Shown piece after piece: positions 37,387 to 46,510 of a DNA stretch of 64,000 nucleotides. The DNA comes from Microcella flavibacter (GTDB lineage Bacteria; Actinomycetota; Actinomycetes; Actinomycetales; Microbacteriaceae), in NCBI RefSeq assembly GCF_012530535.1, contig NZ_CP051299.1, positions 2,480,001 through 2,544,000 of the forward strand. The letters run 5' to 3'. The notes beneath the pieces are model-generated. The model was not told the DNA's origin. It was given only the letters and a program-made list of their open reading frames with translations, and did not search any database. A program made the position numbers and the translations under genes. Each line of letters begins with the position of its first letter. Positions within the stretch are counted from its first letter, which is position 1.

Positions 37387-38337
37387 TCAGGCGGCGGGCA
37401 GCACCGGCCCGGTCGGCCGACGCCGCACCCGCAGCCGCCCCTGCGCGAGCAGCACCCCGAGGATGACGAGGGCGGCGCCGACGGGCTCGTTCCAGACGAG
37501 GCGCTCGCCGAGCACGAGGATGCCGAGCAGCACGCCGATGACCGGCGTGATGTACGTGACGGTGGATGCCCGCGTCGCGCCCCACGCGCGCACGACGTTC
37601 TGGTTCCAGACGTAGGCGAGCCCGGTCCCGAGGGCCCCGAGGGCCACCACCGTCCCGACCACGGTCGGCGTCAGCGAGACCGGATCGAGCCCGATGATCG
37701 GCGTGAGCGCCAGCAGCACGACCGCCGCGATGCCGATGTACGCCGCCGTCATGGCCAGTGCGCTGAGCCCGGTCGCGGCGAGGTGGCGGCGCATGTACGA
37801 GAGGCTGAAGCCGTAGCAGGCGGTCGCGCCGAGCATGGCGAGCTGGGGCAGCAGGTCGCCGCCGAGCTCGACGCCCTGCCACGGCCCGATGATGACGACG
37901 ACGCCGAGGATGCCGATGCCGATGCCGAGCACCTGCGCCCGGTCGAGCCGCTCGACGCGCAGCACGAGCGCCGCGATGAGCGCGGTCATGATCGGGGTCG
38001 TGGCGTTGTAGACGCTCGCGAGCCCCGAGGCGACGTACTGCTGCGCCCACGAGAACAGCAGGTACGGCACGACGCAGAACATCACGCCGATGACGGCGAG
38101 GTGCCCCCAGACCGGGCCCCAGGCGGGTAGGCGGTCGCGGGTGACGAGCACGAGCAGCAGCAGCGTGACGGCGCCGAGGACGGCGCGGGCGGTGGCCACC
38201 TGCACGGGCGAGAGGCCCGTGAGGGCGAGGGCGATGAAGAGGAAGCTGGCGCCCCAGACGAGCCCGGCGAGCCCGAACTGGGCGGCGATCCAGCCCTCGC
38301 GGGGCCGCGCCGCGTCCGCCGGAGCGGGCGCGCTCAC
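37387..38337 (-). CDS. EamA/DMT-family transporter
   Basis: A 316-residue, ten-helix transporter from GTG 38337, which overlaps the chorismate mutase stop (GTGA). Two EamA repeats are visible, one starting LAGLVWGASFLFIALAL and a second ending ERLVWNEPVGAALVILGV. Members export amino acids, purines or other metabolites. Coupling to chorismate mutase suggests, without proof, an aromatic compound. Confidence 0.85.
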   Translation of the reverse strand: MSAPAPADAARPREGWIAAQFGLAGLVWGASFLFIALALTGLSPVQVATARAVLGAVTLLLLVLVTRDRLPAWGPVWGHLAVIGVMFCVVPYLLFSWAQQYVASGLASVYNATTPIMTALIAALVLRVERLDRAQVLGIGIGILGVVVIIGPWQGVELGGDLLPQLAMLGATACYGFSLSYMRRHLAATGLSALAMTAAYIGIAAVVLLALTPIIGLDPVSLTPTVVGTVVALGALGTGLAYVWNQNVVRAWGATRASTVTYITPVIGVLLGILVLGERLVWNEPVGAALVILGVLLAQGRLRVRRRPTGPVLPAA

Positions 38338-38645
38338 TCCGCGGCCGCGACGGAGCCGGTGGAGGCGATCTGCTCGTGGTGGTGGATGACCTCGGCGACG
38401 ATGAACGTCAGGAACTTCTCGGCGAAGGCCGGGTCGAGCTCGGCCTCCTCGGCGAGGCTGCGCAGCCGGGCGATCTGCACGCGCTCGCGCTCGGGGTCGG
38501 AGGCGGGCAGGCCGGTGACGGCCTTGAGCCGCCCGACGCTCTGCGTGCACTTGAACCGCTCGGCGAGCAGGTGCACGAGGGCCGCATCGATGTTGTCGAT
38601 GCTCTTGCGCAGGGAGCCGAGCTCGGCGAGGGCCGCATCATCCAT
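38334..38645 (-). CDS. Chorismate mutase, AroQ type
   Basis: A 103-residue all-helical protein with LRKSIDNIDAALVHLLAERF, where the N-terminal Arg binds the substrate, and ERFKCTQSVGRLK, with the second basic residues. It converts chorismate to prephenate for Phe and Tyr synthesis. No prephenate dehydratase is fused. TACGCT stands six bases before the ATG, predicting a leaderless transcript shared with the EamA gene. Confidence 0.85.
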   Translation of the reverse strand: MDDAALAELGSLRKSIDNIDAALVHLLAERFKCTQSVGRLKAVTGLPASDPERERVQIARLRSLAEEAELDPAFAEKFLTFIVAEVIHHHEQIASTGSVAAAE

Positions 38646-38696
38646 GCTCCGAGCGTATCCGTCGCGCAGGCGCTCGTCAGCGCCGGGATGCGCGGC

Positions 38697-39611
38697 TCAG
38701 CGGTGGCGGATGCGCTGGGCGATCGCGGCCCACGCGCCGACGGCCCGCTCGGCTACCCAGACGGGCGCCCAGAGCGCGGCATCCCCCCGGTAGTGGTCGG
38801 CCCCGCCCGCACGGCGGCGCCCGACCTCGGCGACGATCACGGTGCCGAGCGCGGCCGCGGCCAGCAGCGGCGGCTTGCGGGCGGCCAGCAAGATGCTCGG
38901 CAGCAACGCCAGCTCGCCGGCGACCCGCGCGGGGTGGCCGAACGAGTCGCCCGCCTGCCGCAGCCGCTGGCGCCAGAAGCGCGGCACGCTCGGAGCGAGG
39001 CGCTCCACGTAGACGTCGAGCGCCGTCACCACCTCGCCGCCGACGGAGTCGACGATGCGCTGCAGCTCGGGCACGTCGTGCAGCAGCGGGCTCTCCTTAC
39101 CGCCGACCGCCTGGAAGGTGTCGCGGCAGATGACGGCCGTGGCGCGCTCGTCGCCGACGAACCAGGGCGAGACCACGGCGCGCGTCACGAGACTGCGCGC
39201 GGTGTCCCAGCGCGCGTGCCACGGCTGCGGGCGCAGCACCGTCTGGGGCAGCACGATGTCGGCCTCGGGGGCCGCCTCGAGCAGGGCCACGAGGCTGTCG
39301 CGGTCGTAGCGAACGTCGTGCGCGGCGATGATCGCCCGCGGGCGCAGGCCCGGCAGGCGCCCGGTGTGCACGCCGTGGGCGGTGCCGTGCCGGCCGGTGA
39401 CCCGGGGCTGCCCGGGCCGGTGGTGCCGCACCGAGTCGGGCAGCGCATGCGCGTGCACGGCGGCGAGCGCGGGTGCCGAGTCGTCGATCACGGTGACGGG
39501 CATCCATTCGGCGATGGATGCCGCGTACCGTGCGACCTCGGCGATGGGCCCGGGCTCGCGCCAGCGGAGGGTGAGGACGTACTCGGCGTCGGTGAACGCC
39601 TCGTCGTTCAT
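38697..39611 (-). CDS. Family 2-like glycosyltransferase
   Basis: A 304-residue protein with a GT-A start (EYVLTLRWREPGPIAEVARYA) and ARAIIAAHDVRYDRDSLVALL-like strand (DVRYD likely metal site). VCRDTFQAVGG resembles the acceptor loop of GT2 enzymes. A C-terminal hydrophobic patch may touch the membrane. It is coupled by ATGA to the HDO-like gene, a neighbourhood often seen in Actinomycetota. The substrate is unknown. Confidence 0.7.
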   Translation of the reverse strand: MNDEAFTDAEYVLTLRWREPGPIAEVARYAASIAEWMPVTVIDDSAPALAAVHAHALPDSVRHHRPGQPRVTGRHGTAHGVHTGRLPGLRPRAIIAAHDVRYDRDSLVALLEAAPEADIVLPQTVLRPQPWHARWDTARSLVTRAVVSPWFVGDERATAVICRDTFQAVGGKESPLLHDVPELQRIVDSVGGEVVTALDVYVERLAPSVPRFWRQRLRQAGDSFGHPARVAGELALLPSILLAARKPPLLAAAALGTVIVAEVGRRRAGGADHYRGDAALWAPVWVAERAVGAWAAIAQRIRHR

Positions 39612-40804
39612 CGCCGGATGCCGCCCGTGCGCTCGACGGGGAGGGTGATGGGGCGATCGTCGACGAGGGGCGCCTCGGCGGCGCGATCGGCGCGCAGCAC
39701 CTCGTCGCGGCCGATCGCGTCGCAGTCGCGGAGGGCGCTGCGGCCGACCTTCCAGCGCACGACCTCGTGCTCGGTGATCCAGCGCTCGACGGCGACGCCG
39801 ATCGCGGCGCCGAGGAGCACGTCGTCGAGCAGCGCGGGCTCGGCCTCGACCAGTCCGGCGGCGATGCGGGCGCGGCCCGCGCCGGCGCCGCGGGCGGCGT
39901 CGGACTGCAGGAGGGGCTTGCCGAGTCGGCCGAGGGCAGCGACCACGGCGGTCTCGATCGAGGTCTCGACCGAGCCGGTGGTGGTGCGCAGGCCGTAGAA
40001 GAGGCCGCGCAGGCGGTCGTGGCGCGCGAGCATGGCCGTCGTGTTCACGGCGGTCAGCACGCGCACGTCGACCACGTCGACGTAGCAGCCGCGCTGGGTC
40101 TGCAGGCGCTGGTCGCCGAGCCGCGCGAGCAGGCCGGCGGCCGCGGTCGCGTCGTCGGCGACGACGCGCTGGTCGGCGTCGACGAGCACGGAGCGGATCG
40201 ACCGGGCCACGAGGTGCTCGCGCAGCTGCGCGGCGGTCGCGTGCTGGGCGAGGTAGCAGTAGGGGCGCGCGGCGTCCGCGTCATCGATGATGCCGTCGAG
40301 CGTCGCGGCGACCGCGTCGGCGACGTCGTCGCCGGTCGCGAGCGCGCCGCGGGCGAGTCGTGCGGAGGGCAGGTGCACCTCCTGGCGCAGGGACTCCTCG
40401 AGGGCCACCTCGAGGTTCTCGCGCACGGCGAGGAGCAGCGGATCGGCGGCCCAGCGCGCATCCACCCGGCCGAGGCCGCCGGCGTCGAGCGCGCCGAAGC
40501 AGAGCAGCGCGAGCTGCAGGTCGTCATCGGTGAGGATGTCGGGGCTCGCGATGATCGCGCGCTCGACCTGGGCGTCGAAGGACGACACGATCGGCGGAGC
40601 GCCGACGCGACCGGTGAGCACGGCGATGAGCGCCGCGCTGACGGGTCCGCGGGGGGTCGGGATGGGCAGGGGTTCGACGGGGGCGGTGCGGGCGGCCGAA
40701 CGGGTGCGGCGCGGGGTGGTCTGGGTGGCGGTGCGGGGGGCACGGCTCTCGGGGGCGCCGTCCGGATCGGCGTCCGCGCCGGGAGCGGGGGGTGCGAGTG
40801 TCAT
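39608..40804 (-). CDS. HDO-like (iron-containing redox enzyme family) protein, divergent
   Basis: A 398-residue protein with a Pro/Arg-rich start. The helical core VSAALIAVLTG, FGALDAGGLGRVDARW and VRENLEVALEESLRQEV, then YVDVVDVRVLTAVNTTAMLARHDRLRG, resembles actinobacterial haem-oxygenase-like di-iron oxidases (often called iron-containing redox enzyme family). The stretch that normally carries the ADEYGG metal ligands is replaced (LARLGDQRLQTQRG). It may therefore be inactive or bind metal differently. TAGCTT six bases before the ATG suggests a leaderless start. Confidence 0.5.
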   Translation of the reverse strand: MTLAPPAPGADADPDGAPESRAPRTATQTTPRRTRSAARTAPVEPLPIPTPRGPVSAALIAVLTGRVGAPPIVSSFDAQVERAIIASPDILTDDDLQLALLCFGALDAGGLGRVDARWAADPLLLAVRENLEVALEESLRQEVHLPSARLARGALATGDDVADAVAATLDGIIDDADAARPYCYLAQHATAAQLREHLVARSIRSVLVDADQRVVADDATAAAGLLARLGDQRLQTQRGCYVDVVDVRVLTAVNTTAMLARHDRLRGLFYGLRTTTGSVETSIETAVVAALGRLGKPLLQSDAARGAGAGRARIAAGLVEAEPALLDDVLLGAAIGVAVERWITEHEVVRWKVGRSALRDCDAIGRDEVLRADRAAEAPLVDDRPITLPVERTGGIRR

Positions 40805-40884
40805 TCTGCGAAGCTACGGAGCCTGAGCGATCGATGCCAGGGGCTTGACAGGGTGTCAGAAGTAGGTCACCCTCGTCCGTCTCG

Positions 40885-41511
40885 TCAGCCCGCGCCGGTG
40901 ACGCGGGCGAGGAGAGCGGCCCGCACGCCGGGCCAGTCGTCGATCGTGATGGAGAAGACCGCCGCATCGCGCCAGGTGCCGTCGGCGCGCTGCTGGTCGC
41001 GGCGGGTGATGCCCTCGAACGTCGCCCCGAGCCGCGCGATCGCGGCGCGCGAGCGGGCGTTGCGCACGTCGGCCTGCAGCTTCACCCGGCCGTAGCCGTG
41101 GTCGAAGAGGTGGCCGAGCAGCAGCAGCTTGCATGCCGGGTTGACCGTGCCGCCCCACGCCTCGGGGGCGTAGGCGGTGTATCCGATGTGCGCCGACTCC
41201 GTGCGCGCGACGAGGTCGGTGATCGTGCTCGTGCCGATCACACGGCCGGCGAGCGCGCCCGCCGTCGCCCGCACGACGCGCACCTGCGGCCGCGGCTCGG
41301 GCAGCTCGGGCCGCACCGGCAGGTACTGCACGACCCAGGCGTCGAAGGCCTCGCCCTCGCGGAATGCCGCGGGGCCGCCGCCCCAGCCGCCGGCGAAGAC
41401 CTCCGGCCGCGCGAGGGCGTCGCGCAGGCCCGGCAGATGAGCCGACTCGAAGGGCTCCAACCGCACCCCGTGCCCCTCGAGCACGTCGGCGGGCAGCGGG
41501 CGGGCGGTCAC
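40885..41511 (-). CDS. GNAT-family N-acetyltransferase (RimJ-like)
   Basis: A 208-residue protein from GTG 41511. The RimJ/RimL pattern is visible: GHGVRLEPFESAHLPGL at the start, AHIGYTAYAPEAWGGTVN and LLLGHLFDHGYGRVKLQADVRNARSRAAIARLGATFEG. The enzyme would move acetyl from acetyl-CoA to a protein N-terminus or small amine. It follows purA by six bases and probably shares its transcript. Confidence 0.85.
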   Translation of the reverse strand: MTARPLPADVLEGHGVRLEPFESAHLPGLRDALARPEVFAGGWGGGPAAFREGEAFDAWVVQYLPVRPELPEPRPQVRVVRATAGALAGRVIGTSTITDLVARTESAHIGYTAYAPEAWGGTVNPACKLLLLGHLFDHGYGRVKLQADVRNARSRAAIARLGATFEGITRRDQQRADGTWRDAAVFSITIDDWPGVRAALLARVTGAG

Positions 41512-41517
41512 GCGGGC

Positions 41518-42804
41518 CTAGTCGAGCAGGTCGTGGCGCACGACGATCTCGTCGCGGCCGGGGCCGACGCCGATGGCCGAGATGCGCGCACCGCTCATCG
41601 CCTCGATGGCGATGACGTAGTCCTGCGCGTTCTTCGGCAGCTCCTCGAAGGTGCGGGCGCCCGAGATGTCCTCGCTCCAGCCCGGCAGCTCCTCGTAGAT
41701 CGGGGTCGCGTGGTGGAAGTCGCTCTGCGAGACGGGCACCTCGTCGACGCGCACGCCGTCGACGTCGTAGGCGACGCAGACGGGGATGCGCTCGAGGCCG
41801 GTGAGCACGTCGAGCTTCGTCATCACGTAGTCGGTGACCCCGTTGACGCGGGCCGAGTAGCGGGCGATGGGGGCGTCGTACCAGCCGCAGCGGCGGGGGC
41901 GACCCGTCGTGGTGCCGTACTCGTGCCCCGCATCCCGCAGGAAATCGCCGGAGGCGTCGAATAGCTCCGTCGGGAACGGGCCCGCGCCGACGCGCGTCGT
42001 GTACGCCTTGACGATGCCGATGACCCGGTCGATGCGGTTGGGCGCGATGCCCGAGCCGGTGGCCGCGCCGCCGCTCGTCGAGCTCGACGAGGTGACGAAG
42101 GGGTAGGTGCCGTGGTCGACGTCGAGCATGGTGGCCTGGCCGCCCTCGAAGAGCACGGTATCGCCGCGCTCGAGGGCCTGGTGCAGCTCGAGGCCGGTGT
42201 CGACCACCATGGGGCGCAGGCGCTCGGTGTACGACAGCAGGTCCTCGACGATCTCGTCGACGGTGATCGCGCGGCGGTTGTAGACCTTCACCAGCAGGTG
42301 GTTCTTCTGGTGCAGGGCGCCCTCGACCTTCTGCCGCAGGATGTTCTCGTCGAAGAGATCCTGCATGCGGATCCCGACGCGGTTGATCTTGTCGGCGTAG
42401 GTCGGCCCGATGCCGCGGCCGGTGGTGCCGATCTGGCGCTTGCCGAGGAACCGCTCCGTCACCTTGTCGAGGGTGCGGTGGTAGTGGGTGATGACGTGCG
42501 CGTTGGCGCTGATGCGCAGGCGCGAGACGTCGACGCCTCGGGCCACGAGCGCGTCGAGCTCCTCGAAGAGCACGGCGATGTCGATGACGACGCCGCCCGC
42601 GATGACGGGCGTGACGCCCGGAGTGAGGATGCCGCTCGGCAGCAGGTGCAGGGCGTACTTCTCGTCGCCGATGACGACGGTGTGCCCGGCGTTGTTGCCG
42701 CCGTTGAACTTGACGACGTAGTCGATGCGGCCGGCGAGCAGATCGGTCGCCTTGCCCTTGCCTTCGTCGCCCCACTGGGCGCCGATGATGACGGCGGCTG
42801 GCAT
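41518..42804 (-). CDS. purA: Adenylosuccinate synthetase
   Basis: A 428-residue enzyme joining IMP and aspartate with GTP, the first step from IMP to AMP. The P-loop is [14 protein letters not shown] (His and Asp of catalysis nearby), followed by [44 protein letters not shown] and [12 protein letters not shown]. Length is normal. AAGGG lies before the ATG. Together with purL it is the second purine gene in the window. Confidence 0.97.
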   Translation of the reverse strand: MPAAVIIGAQWGDEGKGKATDLLAGRIDYVVKFNGGNNAGHTVVIGDEKYALHLLPSGILTPGVTPVIAGGVVIDIAVLFEELDALVARGVDVSRLRISANAHVITHYHRTLDKVTERFLGKRQIGTTGRGIGPTYADKINRVGIRMQDLFDENILRQKVEGALHQKNHLLVKVYNRRAITVDEIVEDLLSYTERLRPMVVDTGLELHQALERGDTVLFEGGQATMLDVDHGTYPFVTSSSSTSGGAATGSGIAPNRIDRVIGIVKAYTTRVGAGPFPTELFDASGDFLRDAGHEYGTTTGRPRRCGWYDAPIARYSARVNGVTDYVMTKLDVLTGLERIPVCVAYDVDGVRVDEVPVSQSDFHHATPIYEELPGWSEDISGARTFEELPKNAQDYVIAIEAMSGARISAIGVGPGRDEIVVRHDLLD

Positions 42805-42877
42805 GGTGGTCCCTTCGGGTGGAAATGGGATTGCATCTCACCCTATCTGGCGTCGTGTTCGGGGCGATGGTACGTTT

Positions 42878-42907
42878 GTTCTGCGAACACTCGTTCGCTA
42901 TGTGAAC
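42878..42907. promoter_or_regulatory. Two GTTC-GAAC palindromes before the thiolysis operon
   Basis: GTTCTGCGAAC (42878-42888) and GTTCGCTATGTGAAC (42893-42907) are palindromes with four-base arms and 3- and 7-base spacers. They lie between the divergent purA and pcaI-like genes. They may be an operator for an aromatic-catabolism regulator encoded elsewhere; the TetR gene downstream has a different palindrome. Confidence 0.4.
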
Positions 42908-42972
42908 CAACGCTCGGCGCCCCGTGGCGCCGGCGGTGCGCGCGACGGAGCGCGCCTGACGAGGGGAGCGCC

Positions 42973-43722
42973 GTGATCGCGAAGATCGCGCCATCGATCC
43001 GGGATGCCCTCGCCGACGTCGCCGACGGCGCGACCGTCATGATCGGCGGCTTCGGCCTCGCCGGGCAGCCCGCCGCCCTCATCGAGGGCCTCATCGAGCA
43101 CGGCGCCTCGGATCTCACCGTGGTCTCGAACAACGCGGGCAACGGCGACCACGGCCTCGCCGCGCTCCTCGCCGCGGGTCGCGTGCGGCGCATCGTCTGC
43201 TCCTTCCCCCGCCAGACCGACTCATGGGTCTTCGACGAGCTGTACCGCTCCGGCCGCATCGAGCTCGAGCTCGTGCCGCAGGGCAACCTCGCCGAGCGCA
43301 TCCGGGCCGCGGGCGCCGGCATCGGCGCCTTCTACACGCCCACCGGCGCCGGCACCCTGATCGCCGAGGGCAAGGAGGTGCGCGAGTTCGACGGTCGCCC
43401 GCACATCCTCGAGCTGCCCCTGCACGCCGACCTGGCCCTCATCAGCGCCTACCGCGCCGACGCGCTCGGCAACCTCGTCTACCGCCGCACGAGCCGCAAC
43501 TTCGGCCCGCTCATGGCGGCCGCGGCGCGCACCACCGTCGCGCAGGTCGACCGCGTCGTGCCGGTGGGGGCGCTCGACCCCGAGGCCGTCGTCACGCCGG
43601 GCATCTACGTGCAGCGCGTCGTCGAGGTCGGCGACCGCGACTGGCTCGACGCGGAGGGCGCCCTGCGCCCGGTCGCCGAGCGGGCAGCCGCCGAGGCGAG
43701 CACGGGAGGGGCATCCGCATGA
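42973..43722 (+). CDS. 3-oxoacid/3-oxoadipate CoA-transferase subunit A
   Basis: A 249-residue subunit from GTG 42973 with GAGGGG upstream. ATVMIGGFGLAGQPAALIE is the CoA-binding start, and VSNNAGNGDHGLAALLAAG and YTPTGAGT follow. It pairs with the B subunit (ATGA overlap) to move CoA from succinyl-CoA to 3-oxoadipate, or to a similar 3-oxoacid. The thiolase behind it favours the beta-ketoadipate pathway (PcaI). Confidence 0.88.
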   Translation: MIAKIAPSIRDALADVADGATVMIGGFGLAGQPAALIEGLIEHGASDLTVVSNNAGNGDHGLAALLAAGRVRRIVCSFPRQTDSWVFDELYRSGRIELELVPQGNLAERIRAAGAGIGAFYTPTGAGTLIAEGKEVREFDGRPHILELPLHADLALISAYRADALGNLVYRRTSRNFGPLMAAAARTTVAQVDRVVPVGALDPEAVVTPGIYVQRVVEVGDRDWLDAEGALRPVAERAAAEASTGGASA

Positions 43723-44453
43723 CCGACACGCACTCCGCACCGGCCGCATCGGCCGCGGCAGAAGCCGCGCCCGCCGCCGGCGCCGCCCGCCTCGACCGCA
43801 CCGCCCTCGCCGCGCGCATCGCCGCCGACATCGCCCCCGGCTCCTTCGTCAACCTCGGCATCGGCGCGCCCACCCTCGTCGCCGATCACCTGCGCCCCGA
43901 GGACGGCGTGACCCTGCATACCGAGAACGGCATGCTCGGCATGGGGCCCGCCGCGAGCGGCGACGCCGTCGACCCCGACCTCATCAACGCGGGCAAGATC
44001 CCGGTGACCGAGCTGCCCGGCGCCGCGTACTTCCACCACGCCGACTCCTTCGCGATGATGCGCGGCGGGCACCTCGACGTCTGCGTGCTCGGGGCCTTCC
44101 AGGTCTCGGCGCAGGGCGACCTCGCGAACTGGTCGACGGGCTCCCCCGACGCCATCCCCGCCGTCGGCGGCGCGATGGACCTCGCCCTCGGCGCCCGCAG
44201 CGTCTGGGTGATGATGGATCTGCTGACGAAGTCCGGCGCCTCCAAGCTCGTCGCGGCGTGCAGCTACCCGCTCACCGCGGTCGGCTGCGTCTCGCGCGTG
44301 TATACGGATCACGGCATCTTCGAGCCCGGGGCCGAGGGGCTGCGGCTCGTCGAGTCGTTCGGCGCCCCGCACGCCGAGCTCGAGGCGCTCGTGGGCCTGC
44401 CGCTGCGGGCCGATCCAGCCGCCCGACCCGAGGCCGAGGAGGCCAGAGCATGA
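43719..44453 (+). CDS. 3-oxoacid/3-oxoadipate CoA-transferase subunit B
   Basis: A 244-residue subunit with an Ala-rich start of about 25 residues not shared by the family. SFVNLGIGAPTLVADHL precedes the catalytic Glu69 in HTENGMLGMGP, and GGHLDVCVLGAFQVSAQGDLANW follows. It completes the transferase with the preceding gene and overlaps the thiolase gene by ATGA, so all three should be made together. Confidence 0.9.
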   Translation: MTDTHSAPAASAAAEAAPAAGAARLDRTALAARIAADIAPGSFVNLGIGAPTLVADHLRPEDGVTLHTENGMLGMGPAASGDAVDPDLINAGKIPVTELPGAAYFHHADSFAMMRGGHLDVCVLGAFQVSAQGDLANWSTGSPDAIPAVGGAMDLALGARSVWVMMDLLTKSGASKLVAACSYPLTAVGCVSRVYTDHGIFEPGAEGLRLVESFGAPHAELEALVGLPLRADPAARPEAEEARA

Positions 44454-45622
44454 CCGCTGCCGTCATCTACGACGCCGTGCGCACACCGTTCGGCCGCATC
44501 GGGAAGGCGCTCGCGGGCATCCGCCCCGACGACCTCGCCGCCTCGACGCTGCGCGCCCTCGTTGACCGCCACCCGGGGCTCGACCCCGCCCGCATCGAGG
44601 ACGTCATCCTCGGCGACGCGAATCAGGCAGGCGAGGACAACCGCAACGTGGCCCGCATGGCCGCGCTGCTCGCGGGACTGCCGACCTCCGTGCCGGGTGT
44701 CACCGTCAATCGGCTCTGCGGCTCGAGCGTCGAGAGCGTCATCCAGGCCTCGCGCGCGATCGAGGCGGGGGATGCCGCGCTCATGGTCGCCGGCGGCGTC
44801 GAGTCGATGAGCCGGGCGCCCTGGGTCGTGCAGAAGCCGAGCCGCGCCTACCCCGTCGGGCACGAGCAGATGCACTCGACGACCCTCGGATGGCGCATGA
44901 CGAACCCGCGCATGGACGCGCGCTGGACGGTCGCGCTGGGCGAGACCGCCGAGATCCTCGCCGACCGCTTTGACATCACCCGCGAGGAGCAGGATGCCTT
45001 CGCCGTGCGCTCGCACCAGCGCGCCGCCGCCGCCTGGGATGCGGGGCGGTACGACGCCGAGATCGTTCCCGTCCCGGGCGTCGACCTCGCGCGCGACGAG
45101 GGCATCCGCGCCGATTCGACGATGGATGCCCTCGCCGGGCTCTCCCCGGTGTTCCGACCCGAGGGCGGCACCGTGACGGCGGGCAACTCCTCCCCCCTCA
45201 ACGACGGCGCGAGCATGCTGCTCATCGGGTCGGAGGGCGCGCTCGACGCCGAGCCCCTCGCCCGCATCACCGGCCGTGGAACGGCCGGCAACGACCCCGA
45301 CGTCTTCGGCATCGCCCCCGTCGAGGCGGCGAACCGGGCACTCGCCCGCGCCGGGCGCACCTGGGCCGACGTCGACCTCGTCGAGCTCAATGAGGCCTTC
45401 GCCGCGCAGAGCCTCGCCTGCCTGCGGCTCTGGACGGAGCTCGACCCCGAGAAGGTGAACGTCGACGGCGGCGCGATCGCCCTCGGCCACCCGCTCGGCG
45501 CCTCCGGCGGCCGCATCATCGGCCACCTCGCGCACGCCCTGCGTGCCCGCGGCGGCGGCATCGGCGTCGCCGCGATCTGCATCGGCGTCGGGCAGGGCCT
45601 CGCGGTGGTCGTCGAGGCCTAG
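44450..45622 (+). CDS. Acetyl-CoA acyltransferase (PcaF-like thiolase)
   Basis: A 390-residue thiolase. The acyl-accepting Cys90 is in NRLCGSSVESV, the His in IALGHPLGASGGR and the second Cys in AICIGVGQG. Behind a CoA-transferase pair it would split 3-oxoadipyl-CoA into succinyl-CoA and acetyl-CoA. Ring-cleavage genes (pcaGHBC or cat) are absent nearby, so a role in ketone-body or other 3-oxoacid use is also possible. Confidence 0.88.
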   Translation: MTAAVIYDAVRTPFGRIGKALAGIRPDDLAASTLRALVDRHPGLDPARIEDVILGDANQAGEDNRNVARMAALLAGLPTSVPGVTVNRLCGSSVESVIQASRAIEAGDAALMVAGGVESMSRAPWVVQKPSRAYPVGHEQMHSTTLGWRMTNPRMDARWTVALGETAEILADRFDITREEQDAFAVRSHQRAAAAWDAGRYDAEIVPVPGVDLARDEGIRADSTMDALAGLSPVFRPEGGTVTAGNSSPLNDGASMLLIGSEGALDAEPLARITGRGTAGNDPDVFGIAPVEAANRALARAGRTWADVDLVELNEAFAAQSLACLRLWTELDPEKVNVDGGAIALGHPLGASGGRIIGHLAHALRARGGGIGVAAICIGVGQGLAVVVEA

Positions 45623-45668
45623 CGCCGCTCGACGGCGTGGCGCAGGCGGCCCCGACGGCTCCGACGGC

Positions 45669-46400
45669 TCAGTCGGCCCAGCGGCCGCGGGCCGCGCCCG
45701 TGCCGGCGCCCGCGTCGGCGAGCACGGCGGCGAGCGAGCCCGGGGTCATGCCGAGGCGCTGCTCGGTCGCCGTGAAGACGAGCGCGTCGGCGGCGGGCGC
45801 ATCCACCACCCCCATCGCGTGGTGCTGCACGGCGACGCCGTCGGCGAGCGCCGTCAGCATGCGCGCGTCGTCGTCGGGGTCGGCGCTCGTCGCGAGCCCG
45901 ACGTCGACCGCGCGCCGGATGACGCCCGCGAGCAGCGCCTCGCACGCGTGGTGGTGCCGCACGAGCGTCTGGGCGAGGGCGGGGTTGCGGGGCGCCTCGC
46001 TCCAGGCGTCGATCCAGACCAGGTAGTGGTCCTCCGGCGTCGTCGCGAGCCAGGCGGCGAGCGCCGGCACCGGCTCGAGCGAGGCGAGCAGCGCCGAGTC
46101 GGCCGCGAGCTCGGCGGTGGCCGCGCGGTCGAAGGCGACCGCCATGAGCTCCTCGCGGGTGGCGAAGTAGTGGCGGATGAGCCCGTGCACGACGCCGACC
46201 TCGGCCGCGACCTCGCGCAGCGTCACGCTCGCGAAGCCCTTGCGGGCGACGATGCCGAGGGTGGCGCGCAGGATCTCCTCGCGGCGCTCCTCCGAGCTCT
46301 TGCGCCCCGCGGGCTTGCGCTCGACCGCAGAGGCCCCGGCGGCGGCCGGGACGGCGGCCACGGAGGCGTCGGGCGCGGCGTCGCGGTCGGTCTCGGGCAC
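45669..46400 (-). CDS. TetR-family repressor
   Basis: A 243-residue regulator from GTG 46400. After an Ala-rich leader comes the TetR helix-turn-helix ([21 protein letters not shown], then [19 protein letters not shown]). The ligand domain has [16 protein letters not shown] and [16 protein letters not shown] lies six bases before the start. The palindrome at 46428-46445 covers its -35 region, pointing to self-repression. It may control the thiolysis operon, but no copy of that palindrome is found there. Confidence 0.87.
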   Translation of the reverse strand: MPETDRDAAPDASVAAVPAAAGASAVERKPAGRKSSEERREEILRATLGIVARKGFASVTLREVAAEVGVVHGLIRHYFATREELMAVAFDRAATAELAADSALLASLEPVPALAAWLATTPEDHYLVWIDAWSEAPRNPALAQTLVRHHHACEALLAGVIRRAVDVGLATSADPDDDARMLTALADGVAVQHHAMGVVDAPAADALVFTATEQRLGMTPGSLAAVLADAGAGTGAARGRWAD

Positions 46401-46427
46401 CCGTCGAGTGTAGGGCGGCGACGCGCG

Positions 46428-46445
46428 GTTGTCCGCTCGGACAAC
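46428..46445. promoter_or_regulatory. TetR operator, perfect palindrome
   Basis: GTTGTCCGCTCGGACAAC has eight-base arms and a two-base centre. It lies 28 bases upstream of the TetR start, over the -35 position of a TACACT promoter at 46407-46412 (minus strand). The same palindrome lies 66 bases before the divergent DUF2256 gene, which it may also control. Confidence 0.55.
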
Positions 46446-46510
46446 TGGCTCGACCGACCGTCGCGGCGGCCGCACAGCCCGCATCCACGCGCGCCCGCGA
46501 CACTGACCGT

